Assembly: GCF_003576645.1 (NCBI RefSeq)
Contig: NC_044917.1
Coordinates: forward strand, 5,005,066-5,069,065
Direction of reading: 5' to 3'
Source: Ipomoea triloba
Lineage: Eukaryota; Streptophyta; Magnoliopsida; Solanales; Convolvulaceae
DNA length: 64,000 nucleotides
The stretch's first letter is position 1. Each line of letters opens with the position of its first letter. The position numbers were made by a program, and so were the translations under genes. The notes under the pieces were generated by a model, which was not told the DNA's origin, did no database searches, and saw only the letters and a program-made list of their open reading frames with translations. Positions 34,146 to 45,700 of this stretch are shown piece after piece.

Positions 34146-35346
34146 GGTGTGAAGTCACTATTAACAACAGGGAAAGTATCCATCAGAATTGGGGCACCAA
34201 AATTATCCAAACAAATTGGTGGGGTCTGAGATGCCTTATGTCCATATGGATCCCGAGGGGACCCTGCTGACCATCTTGCCAAACATCAAAACCTGTGTTT
34301 AGGATGACACATTTGTTAGTACCTTTTAAAAGAGACATCCAAATCCTTATCGCACTTCATAATCGACAAACAAATGCATTTAACAACATGGGACCCCATT
34401 TTTTGCAATAATTGGTATTCTATACTCCCTCTACACTTGCTTTGTACTCTTACTACTCATTATTATTTCAATACCATTGTATAATCTTTGTGTCTTTAGT
34501 TTAATATATTCCTATTTTTAGGGTTGTAAAGTTAGGATTTTTTATTTTGGACCCAACAAATACTGTTCAATTATGTTACCGACTTTTATTTTTATCTATC
34601 TATGGTCATTGAAATTGACAAGTACAATGTATAATAATCAATATTTTAACTACATATGAAATTTATTATGACTTTTGTAAACACCGAATGAACACTATCA
34701 CATCACACGTTATTTGAGGGTACTTGCTTTAACTTTTGAGGCTAAATTTATGAGACTTTTTAAAAAAGGATTTGTTACTTTAACATTGAAGCCTTTTTGA
34801 CAAAAATGTAACTTTACACAAAATTAGAGCAATTCCCTAAATTATTGAGGTTCTATATTTGATTCTTCTAACTATTTTACTGCAGATGAAATCTAGATAA
34901 GGTGACTGTCGAAAGGCTAAAAAAATTAAGGATTCAGATAGAAGAATTCATTAATTTATTATGATATATTTAGTTCTTCAGAGCAAATTTAAAAAGATTT
35001 ATGATATGAAATATCCATAAGTATGTATGAATATTATGCTATTAACTATATTTTCCAAATACAAATGAATTTATGTGGGAACATTATATACGCACGCACT
35101 TTTAAATTATTTAAAGTAAACTAAATTAAATATGACTCTTAAAGATCTTATAGTTTAATGACATAAGTATGAAACTCTATATAATAATAAGAGCTAGAAC
35201 TTGAGATCGATTCTATATGTTGAGCACAACATATACATATATACATGTGTGTGTGTGTGTAACAAATGTATGTACCTGCAATCAACTAAAGATCATGAAT
35301 CCAATTATTGAAAATTCATGTCAAAATACTATTATGTGTCAACTTA
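34146..35346. other. AT-rich intergenic spacer
   Basis: No gene, RNA gene or recognisable element seen. A short GT run lies near 35245. Confidence 0.4.
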
Positions 35347-35778
35347 GGAGGTGTTTGGTTGGATGAAAAATATTCTCCAAGGAAAATGTTTCCTAATTAA
35401 GGAAAATGTAGTTTTATGTTGTTTGGTTCATGGAATTGGAAAGTGAATTCCTCAAAGTTGAGGAAAATGAATTCTTTGCTAAGGGAGGGATTTTGTTTTC
35501 TGGAGGGCTTGGGAAATAATAACATGGCCAGACCATTTTACCCTTATAAAAGTTTCTTAATTACATATGTGCCTATTTATTCGTTCATCTTTTTAGGGGC
35601 GTATTGATCTTTATATTCATTATTTCTTACCTTTCTAAAACCAACTAAACAATGGAGTCCATATTTCCAATAATTTCTTTTCCACTAACCAAATAATAGA
35701 AACTATCTTCCTAGTAATTTATTTTCCATAGAATTTCAATTCTGTTCCTCAAATATTTTACACAAGCCCAACCGACCC
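35347..35778. mobile_element. Tourist-like MITE (copy C)
   Basis: A 432-bp element with left end GGAGGTGTTTGGTTGGATG and inverted right end GGGTCGGTTGGGCTTGTG, flanked by TTA (35344-35346 and 35779-35781). The ends resemble copies A and B, but the interior (GGAAAATG-type motifs) differs, so it belongs to a different subfamily. No coding capacity. Confidence 0.75.
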
Positions 35779-38757
35779 TTAGATTTTCTTAGTTGAAATG
35801 GAAAACATGCATCCTTCCATCCGCTGAACAACCAAAATGGTGAAACAAAATTACATATTATGCTGTGAAAACCTCAATGCATCCAACATCAAAGCTAGCT
35901 TAGGCAAACAAACCATCTTGAAATGAATGGTTTCCATACTAATTAAATTGTGAATTTGAAAAGGAAAAATTGATATAAATGGTCATTTTCCACTCAAAAA
36001 GTTTTGATTCTTAGACACAAACGTTGGATTTGCAAATTTTGATAGAAGAAATCAGGCACTCCGATCCCTGGTAGAATATAGCATTAGTCTTATATCTCTT
36101 TCAGATGGGTGCCTTCCATGCACAAGAGGTCCCCCCCTTTCCTGCTTTTCATCTCAATTCCGAATATCCAAAATGGTAGCCTTCACCCACCCACTGCATA
36201 TCTTCAATTATTCGTAATCAGATTGGCTACCCTTGGACCATCTTATATTGATTCTTCTGATCTTCTTCTTCTTCTAAATATGGTATACACAATTTTATAA
36301 TTTTTGTAGTACTACTGACTCTATTACAAGGTAATATATGTTTTACACTTTCTCTATCTGTTGCAACCCAAAGAGTCAGTACCCTACCACCGGATCGGAG
36401 TTCGATCCTGTGACATCCTTCCATCAAAGAGAGTTACATAAGTACCGTTAAGCACAAGGTGATTACTAATTACATAACAGACTATTCTACATAATTTTAT
36501 AATTGTTAGTTGCATTTTAATTTTAGTCATGCTTGGATGGTCTAGTCATCAGTGCCAAAAATGAAAATAGTGTCATAGGGGTTGTATGAGAATTTAGAAG
36601 TACACGTGTGTGGCTATTTAACAAAATATAATTTGTCACTCTGGAGTCTTGAAATTGTCACCTTGTCACTGAATTAGAGACGATGAAATTGACTCCCTAA
36701 TATAACTAAAAGATTAATTTAACCATTATTTCATATTTTAGAGACCAGAAGTGTAATTAACCACCTTATAATTAACACGCATAGGAATATATAATAATTA
36801 ATAATAATCATTGAGTTCTAATAAAAATAACTTATTACGAACAATGGTTACTAAGTATTTCTGAAGAATAACTATGATTATCATCCAAAATTGCTCTAAG
36901 ACAATGCCTAGATGGTTAGCCTTTATCCACTTAACAAAATCTTTATTGATAGAATTTCTTGACAAGGGGGACATTTGAGTGTACCCGGGTAAATAATTTT
37001 TATTAACCAGATGTTTGGAGAATCAAGTTAATATTTTACCATCGAAATGTAACATTAATGTTACGTAGTATAATGAAATAAAGTTGTATATTTTTATTAC
37101 TAGTTATAACTTTCAGGCGTAGTAGTAAACATTTGATGACAATCGGTTCTCGTTGGGCGAAGATTTGGAGAGCCGAGTCCAACACCTTTTTATCAAAATG
37201 TGAAGTTGACTACTATACAAGTATAATGAAATAAAATTTTGTCATCGCTGCTAGCTATAATATTTGGTATAATAATAAATCTTTAATCTGACAATTGATA
37301 TTAGAGCATGTTACACCACATCCATCCTCAACATATAATTAAGATCATGCTAAATTAGCTTCTTCGTCTCTTTCATGGCGGATCTATATATGATATGATA
37401 TATATTTTCGAGCTGAGGAGCCTAACACTCTGCTTGTCTTCATGCATGCATCAATATAATAATTCAAGTCATCATATATGCATGTGGTCATGTGGAATAA
37501 CCCAACAAATCATTGAAACAAACAAAGGATCCTCCACGTCCAATTACGATTTACGCCAATACACATCAAATCAATATTAAATTCATTAAAATTTTCAAAG
37601 TGTGAATTTTCCACTTTTTTAAAAATTCAAAACCATAAATATATAATGTATTATATCACTATTACAATAGAAGCACGCGTAACAGTCCCCAAACCAATTA
37701 TCAAGATCAAAAGTTTACTATTAGTTACCTCAAAAGATTTATAATTAGTAACGAAATTTTAACTTTGTTTCGTATAATAGTGCTACATATAATACTGGAC
37801 TCGATTTTCCAAGCCAATGCTCGGTGGGGCTCGAACTCATAACTAAGAATTCCAACCATAAGATTCTTACCATTTGGACAAAGCATAGTAAAAATAAATA
37901 TACTATAGATTGTAAATAATGAATTGAAGTATAAATGCAGAACATTTTGTATGCTTCCTTCCATTGGGTACTTGTGAACTTGTGGCCACCATAGTTGGGG
38001 CATTTTCTTGTCTTCTACAGTTCTACTTGACAATTATAAAATAAAGAAATTTAAAAAAAAATCCGATTCAGTCCCCTGTAATGATGAAGTCTGAGTGAGA
38101 TTTGACAATTATTGAAAAAAGAGATTAGCATCATATGGACTTAATTAATTTGATGTACTTGGGAGTGACGTGTTCTTTTGGTGAGCAATTAACATATATA
38201 ATTAATTAAAAGAAAGAAACAATGTTAGGTTGCTAAGGAAAAGATAATTGATTGGCAGGTTTTACTATTGGATAAGAAAAATAGTCAATGAATCGGAAGC
38301 GCATACAAACTACTCACCAATCATTAATCATTATCCTTAATTGAAATTAATAGTGATCCACATTAGGCAGGATGTGTACTGTGGACTACTTACATAAGAT
38401 TCAATTTTTGTATATTTATATTTATTCTTTAAAAGTGTATTTTTAGTGTATTGAAATTTGAATTTTAGGTATACTATCTAAAAAAATTAACATTTACTAT
38501 ATTAAAAATGAGTACTAAAAAAAATGAATATTTATCATTGATCTACATTTCAATGTGATCGTATCTAGAATATAATTTGTTGGATGGGATTGGTTGGGGC
38601 TAGGAAGATAGGTGATGGATTGGCTAGTACAAGTGCATGCACTCGTACTTGTGAATAGATGGATTTGTGATGGTGGAGCTTGTAATTATTGTAAAGTATT
38701 ATTATATATCTATTTTTAAAATAAACGAAAATTTTATTAAGTAGATCGAGTCAAGCT
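35779..38757. other. Repeat-rich intergenic region
   Basis: No gene seen. Fragments resembling tRNA-derived repeats occur near 36385 (GGAGTTCGATCCTG) and 37815 (inverted, GAGTTCGAGCCCC). Near 36950-37310 there is a diverged repeated unit: CATTTGAGTG/ATCAAAATGTGAAG with TATAATGAAATAAA recurring. It ends in ATTGATATTAGAGCATG, which resembles a decayed retrotransposon primer-binding site. A relative lies near 59890-60000. CAGTTATAAGT-type motifs are not informative. Confidence 0.35.
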
Positions 38758-38820
38758 CTAAAGCATGCAACAATAACAGGAGGAAATAGGACTAAAAGGT
38801 AGTTCATATAGACAGACTTA

Positions 38821-39080
38821 AACAAGATTTTCCAAGCAAGTAAGTGAGCAACCTTGTTCGCAGACTATTTAGCAAACAAAAAGTTAACATTAGACAAGTG
38901 ATTAGCTATTTCTATAATCTCATTAATAATAAGATCCAACGAGGAGCAAAGCTGAAAGTTCTTGGTACTATCCACAACAGCAAAGCAGTCAGTCTCTCAC
39001 TGTATTGATCGAACTTAGATTGAGGTTCTTGATCCACTTTAAGGCTGGCCTTCCTCACACTAATTGCTTCGGCTTTCATA
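38821..39080 (-). pseudogene. Decayed RNase H-like (RVT_3) fragment
   Basis: The minus strand encodes ETDCFAVVDSTKNF, then LDLIINEIIEIANHLSNVNF, then LFAK-stop-SANKVAHLLAW. This is the C-terminal part of the plant RNase H-like domain common in LINE retrotransposons and their domesticated relatives (usual pattern ESDCxxVV ... VxFxFVxRxANKVAHxLA). An arginine or similar codon is replaced by a stop (KSANKV region). A one-base insertion shifts the frame upstream, after AEAISVRKASLK and before WIKNLNLSSI. It is therefore a dead fragment. The A/T-rich sequence below 38757 could be its 3' end. No reverse transcriptase is recognisable beside it. Confidence 0.75.
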
Positions 39081-42000
39081 GGGATTCAAACCGTTGACAT
39101 TTCCTAGCAACATACGTGCATCTATCAACTCCTCCAACTATCAATTGTTTACATAATCTGCTTTCATATATTTATATCTAAAACATGTATATATATAAGA
39201 GCTATATATGAGGTGGGAATGGGGTGAGTGGGGCAGTAGTGTTCCACCCTGGATGCTATCCATTTAATCTGTTTGAAGTGTTTTCCAACTGATTCTGGAA
39301 TGGATAATATAGTGAAGCTGATCAGAGTAGCCTGATTATGGCAAGGGTTTTCTTGATATAGTTCAAAAACCTTTCTTAATAAATAAAGCTATTTTAATTT
39401 GTAGAACTTGCATCTAACTCCATCTCTCATCCATCATTAATTGATCTATCGTTCAATTACTAATTGATATTTTAGGTTATTTTAGTAGAAAAGAGCTACA
39501 TGCTCGTATGAACAACTCAGTTGGTCAGTGGATATATATAATTTTTTTAAAAATTAATAATGAGACGTGTAATTTATAATGTGTTTTGATATATTTTATT
39601 TTTCGCTTATATATGATTATATTTCTTTTAAGTGTTTCATTTTTTTTTTCAAATTATTTCTTCTTTTTTTTTTTTTTTTAGTTTCACCCTCATTGGAAAG
39701 AATTTCTGGATCGTCCCTGGATAGTATCTACATATTCCATTATTCCCATAATGCATCATAAAATTTTTGAGCTTTAACCTAATTACTTGGGCTTGCTTTT
39801 TAATTTAACATGACAATATAAATATATATATTTTTAAAATTAATGTAGGACAAGTCAAATCATGATAACCAATGAATAAAAACAACTTATTTTCATCGTT
39901 AGATGGTGAAATTTTGTTATTCATGTAGCATTAGCCATAGTAGAATATTACATTATTCTTATATCCCTTTCAGTTGTGTGCTTTCCACAAGAAGCCGGTC
40001 CCCAATCTTTTTGTCATCTAAAATTCGAATATCCAAAATGGTAGGCTTGACCCACAGAGGTATGGATAGCATGCGAACCTAAAATATACCAAATATTCAA
40101 ATTGCCAGCTTAATATTCAATTAGAGGTGACATTATCTAGAGATTAATTTCACCTGCCCATTCCTACCTATCAAATAAAAATGCAATTAACTCGTTCTAG
40201 ACACAACAAATAGACAAAGTGACAAACTCAACTGGTCAATCAGTCTAAAGACAACTCATAAGTTTTGTTTTGCTAGCAACAACAAATTAGGAAATTTGGA
40301 AGTATATAGACCAAATGATGAATTTACCACTTCCACCAACTCTAAATCAGGAGTAAAAGTGATGATGAGCGTTAAATGTGAGATGCAAACTTATAGAAAA
40401 GTAAAATTAATCCTTATAATTAAAGTTCTAATACAATAAAACTTAATATATAGAAGATTACTAATTAAGTATTTCATGCATGCAACTTTGCTGCCTTACC
40501 CGATCTCTAATAATGTTTTTACCTGTTTGGCATGCATGCATGCATGAATATAATAATTCATTCCAGAATAATTTGGAATGATCCAACAAATTATTGAAAC
40601 AAACAAAGGAAGAATAAAAAAATCAGTCCCTCTATCCTCCTGTACCCTCCACGTCCAATTATGTTACGCCAAGACGCAACAAATAAATATAAAATTCAAT
40701 TGTTTTCTTGAAATCATGAGTATATATCATTATTATAGTCAATGAGCACATCAACTACGACAAATTGTAACATTTCAAACAAATGAGATATTGTCAAGAA
40801 AAATAACTCTTGATATGTAGAAGAGAAACCAAACAATCATTATCTTTACAAAGAATGATATAGTATTGTCCGCATGAACAGTTCAGTTGGTCATAAAGAT
40901 GAAGTTTGGAAAGAAATATTAGGATCGAGCCTTACAAGTCACAGTGTAGAAGCAACCTTAGCAAAGATCTTAGGCCAGCCTCTGTGTTCAGCTAATTTAC
41001 ATCCATGCTCATTTTTAATTCATTGAAAAATGTCATTTTTAGTTCAATGAAAATTTATTTTTAATAATGTATCATATGTTTATTTTTTGAAGGTTCATTT
41101 TTAATATATTACAGAGTATTTAAAAATAAAAACTACTCCGTAATATACTAAAAATAAACAATTAATATATTAAAAATCAACATTTAATCAATATTCTACC
41201 TTGTAATATTGATTATAGAGCATGCATGGTCCACAACATAATTTGTGGCAACTATATAGTTGGAGAATTTTCTTGTCTTTTACTTGGCAATGATGAAAAT
41301 GCAAAACCAGCGGATTCAGCCCACCGTAATGGTTTGTACGATTGAAATCTGACAATTGAAAAATGATATTTTTGCTTACCATCTTATGGACTTAATTAAT
41401 TTGATGTACTACTTAGGAGTGACGTGTTCTTTTGGTAGGCAATTAACATGATTAATTAATTAATTAAAAGAATTATGTCATAAAACTGATTGACAGGTCA
41501 TACTATTTGATGCGAAAACTAAAGTTATGTTTGCTTCATGGGTTTACAGAATAAAAATTATAGTTAGTGATTGGTTGACAATTTTTTAAAATATAGTTAT
41601 GAGATTTGATTATTCGTTCAATTAAAATCTCATTCTTTAATTAAAAAGTGATATCATTGCATCTTATTGGTAATCTAATTTTTAAGCTTGGATTAGTATT
41701 TTTTGATTTTTTTGTTCATATAATCATATTGATGTTTTGGATGTCATTATATTAGATTAATTGCTTTGATTTTTTATTTTTGTATTTTTGAAACATTTAT
41801 TCTCATTATAGGTTTGACCATAGACAACCAAACATCTCGGTAATCATTTCAATTCTACTTTACTACGTACTAAACATAATATTCATCAAAACTCATTACC
41901 ATTACCAAGTATTTAATTTCTATTCGGTTCTGATTTCCACGTACGAACCAAAAGACACCTCAGTAAATCTGAAGTGAAGCACCTTCAAAGTACCAATCAT

Positions 42001-42139
42001 TTAAATTAGTAGTGATACACGTCAGGCAGGATGGGATTGAGGCTAGGAAGACATACAGGAGATGGATTGGCTAGTGCAGGAGGACTCATACTTGAGGCTA
42101 GGAAGACATACAGGACAAGAAAATAATTCCAGATATGGA
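39081..42139. other. Intergenic region with SINE-like fragments
   Basis: Short tRNA-promoter-like fragments appear near 39510 (AACTCAGTTGGTCAGTGG) and 40875 (GTTCAGTTGGTCAT, followed by GGATCGAGCC). An inverted AT-rich repeat lies around 41040-41180. Segments near 38130-38210 and 41380-41440 are diverged duplicates (both contain TTAATTTGATGTACT and GAGTGACGTGTTCTTTTGGT). No gene seen. Confidence 0.4.
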
Positions 42140-42340
42140 ATAGCCCGATTAAATTGGAAAGATTGTTGACTTAATAATTATAAAATTACAAATTTGAATC
42201 TCAATAAAAACGACCTATTGACTTCCTTAATTTACCTAAGCTAGTTTACCTCCATGTCGTCCTTAGCTGATTAGGATCACAAAGAGAGGGTTATTTATTA
42301 TAGACCTTGATAGTGGATGTGTTTCCTTTGTAAAAAATTA
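42140..42340 (+). mobile_element. Diverged SINE-like fragment
   Basis: TAGTTTACCTCCATGTCGTC, then TTAGCTGATTAGGATCACAA, corresponds to TGGTTTACCTCCTTGTGGTT, then GCTAGCTAGGATCACAA, in the aminotransferase-intron SINE. It is followed by GTGGATGTGTTTCC and an A-rich end. It is much more diverged, and no target duplication was found. Confidence 0.5.
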
Positions 42341-42748
42341 AAATAAAATTCCTGGCATAATTAGGCAACTCAGATCAGCTTCACTATATTCTCCATTCCA
42401 GAATCAGTGGGAAAACACTGCAAGGGGATAAAATGGATGAAATCTACATATTTCCCAGAATTCATAATAAAATTTCTGAGCTTTAACTCTTGCTTCTTTA
42501 TAATTGAGATGTATAGTACTCCAGTTTGCAAGATTTAGGTACAGTTTACCATACACTATGCAGCTCATTTTCAACTATTAATACATATAAATACATGTTA
42601 ACTTCCTACAAAGCTCTCTAGTCTTCAAGAGATGGGAGATTGTACTATGGAGCAAGAGCAAACCTTCACCTTTTTCTTTATGTTTTGTAGAGTTGACATC
42701 GCTTGCAGGCTTGCAGCTACATTTTGCTCCCTTCTTCGGAACTAGAAA

Positions 42749-45700
42749 TTATTCACTATAGTCAGATGACGAAGATGGTGAATCTTGACTCTCGCTTTCT
42801 ATTTGCTCCTCGGCCCTGAATCTGTTTCCTTCATCCTCTGAGTCACCGGCCCTGAATCTGTTTCCTTCGTCCTCTGAGTCACCGTTGAAATATCCTTCAA
42901 TGTCTTCTTCATTCCCCGGTGCATCTTCCTCGCCTTCAACTTCATCATCACCATCTATGTAATCGTCGTTGGCATAGTCTATATCATCAATGCGGTCATC
43001 AATTCCTTGATCAGCGTCATAGTTGCCACCGATTTCCATTTGCTGTCCAGATTTTGCACTGAAGAGCCCGGGATACTCTTCTGTCATAGCGTAGTCATCG
43101 TATTCATCCTCTGATGCTTGACCGTTATCGTTCTCAAATCCCGATCTTTCTGGACTGCTATCGTTTTCAGCGGCCTCGATTTGAATCTGTGCTGTTTCGT
43201 CCTCCTTCCATTGCTGCTCAATGGAGCACGGCCTGTTCTCAGCATTAATTGTTATATTAACATTCTTCACCGGCCTTTGCCTACTTCTGGCTGAACGACG
43301 ACCCTTTCTACGCCCCCCTTGTCCCTTCGATTGCCCTTTCCATCCTGGCAGTCCGCCAAGTCTGTCATTGCTTGCTATTGACTTTCTGTGAGAAGCCGAT
43401 TCGGGCTTGGAATCGACGATTTTCCTCTGAGATTTCTCAATACTGATACGTCTACGACCTCTTCCACGACCTCGGCCTCGTCCTGAGCCAGATCCGTTTT
43501 CGACATTAGGCCACATTCCAGCTTCATGCAGAGCTTCAGCAGGAACCTCCTCCGCAACATTTTTTGGAATAGTATATTTTGACGGTAGCGCCTTTGCACA
43601 TTGAAATTCAGGTCAAAATAATAAGAATTCCATTGCCATTAAAACACCCAAAAAAACACATTTAAGAACTACAAAATCAACTTGGAGAAAATGATCTTCA
43701 GCCTTATTTTCGACTCCTTATTTTGGTTAGGTTACTAATATGAAGAAAATAATGTACGGAGTATTTTTTTGTTCGATGAGTATACAGTATAGACGCATAT
43801 TAATAGAGCGCAGAAGTTCAGGTCTATCCTTTGTATTAACACAAATTGATTAGGAAAAGTACTCACAGAGAAATTTCTCGCTCCTTTCTGAGATTCCTCT
43901 TTCTGCTGTTGTGTGTAATATATGGATGTGTCGAGTTCCATAAGCCTCAGTGCTAAAGCCGCTGTCGTGTGGGGTATCCATGGAAGCACGCCAACCCTCT
44001 CGAAACCAGCAGGCTGATCAGAAATGCCCAACAACTCATTTGAGGTCTCGTAATTTGACAATAGAAAGTCTCTCTTAATGGCACATTCTAACATTGTTAA
44101 AAGCTGGAGGCAGACACAAAGAAAAATAAGATTGTAATTGCAAGTATGACATCTGTAATCCAACCTCATTTGAGTTGGAAGGAGTGAAATTTGTTCAATA
44201 AAAATCTTTTACTTAAAATAAACAAATAAAAAAAAAACTACATAAAATAATAAACAAAAGGAGGCTTAATTTGAACATGAGATCAAAAGACCAATTTTAA
44301 AATTTAAATTTCGACCTGAAGTAGATCTTCGGCTGAAGATGCAGTCTGTAGCTTCATACCCCAATGGCTTCGATACTCCTCTGACCAAACAGGTTCAAAA
44401 GCTTCAGGAAGAACGGAGACCTATAAAAGCCAATGTCGCCACTATATTAAACTGAATGCTCAGACAAATCAACTCCTGAGCAACATAATTATGTACGAGT
44501 GAAAATGGGAAGAAATAATTGGTAGAAATAAACTACAAAGATGAGATTCTTGCCTCCAGTGAAGCTAGCTGTGCTTTTAACAATCTAAGACGAATGGGAG
44601 GTGACGAGTATAGAGCCCGGTAAGGGGAAAGATACTCATCCTTCAATTTCTCTTTGCACCTAGTCAAATGTTCGGAAAATTTTGAGTTTTTGGCGTAAGT
44701 TGTATGACAAAACGGACAGTGATTTTCCTCAAAGTACAAAACATGGCAGTGGTCACAAACTCTCAGCAGGTTTCTACGTCTTATCTTTCCCTCCTTCATC
44801 GCACATAAAAATTTAGAATCAAGGCATTCTTCCCACATCCACTTCTCAAAATCTAGGTATCTCCTCAAAGCATCGCTTTTCTCAACTATGTTCCTTCCAA
44901 CCCCAATCACAAAGGATGCTGACGGTTCAGACATATCACAGTTTGATATACACGGAGCGCTATTTGGGTCTTTGTCAAGAGTGGAAGTTTTTTCCAAAGC
45001 TTCGTTTTTCACATCATTTTCAACATCTGGGACAGAATTCATTTGCAACGTATTTCTTCTTGCAGTTTCCTTGAAAGTCACTTCAATTCTTTGCAACATC
45101 AAATGCAAATGGGACTCTCTGATTCCACGTACATCCAAGGATGCCAGGAGGGCATCAAAACCCTATATGCGGAGGAAATAGAAGGTAAACCTGAATGAGA
45201 AATTGCATCATAGATATCGACTACGCACCATGAAAATCTGTGTTATTCTTGTTTCTAGCTTTAACAACTAAAAAACAAATAGCCATAATTGATGCAAATA
45301 TGATTCAACTATGCAAGCTGTGTTTCACAGGGATCTACATGTGACAATTAAAAAAACGAGTTTTCAGCAATTAATTGATGCATGGAGGCAATGCTAGAGT
45401 CATCTAGAAGCAGAAGACAACATGAATATAGCTACCTTTTCGGAATCAATAAGCCTCCACTGACCATCACGCAGCTCAACAAAAATTCTGCCATAGCCTG
45501 GATCATTTCGAGAAGAAGTAATGAACTGCCAATATCTGTTGCGTCTACGATCCTGTCCAAGTGGCAATGACCTATATACATATGTCTGCTCTGCCCTATA
45601 TCCAATATAAGTTTTCAGCTGCATGCGTGACTTCTCTGCAACATATCCCAAATGCTGAACCTGAATATTATCAGGGCCAGCAGAAAACTCTTGTAATGGA

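Noticed and set aside
44537..44553. RLT exon 15 ending at the GT donor 17 bases downstream
   Set aside because: It would leave exon 16 out of frame and break the conserved LEVSVLPEAFEPVW sequence.
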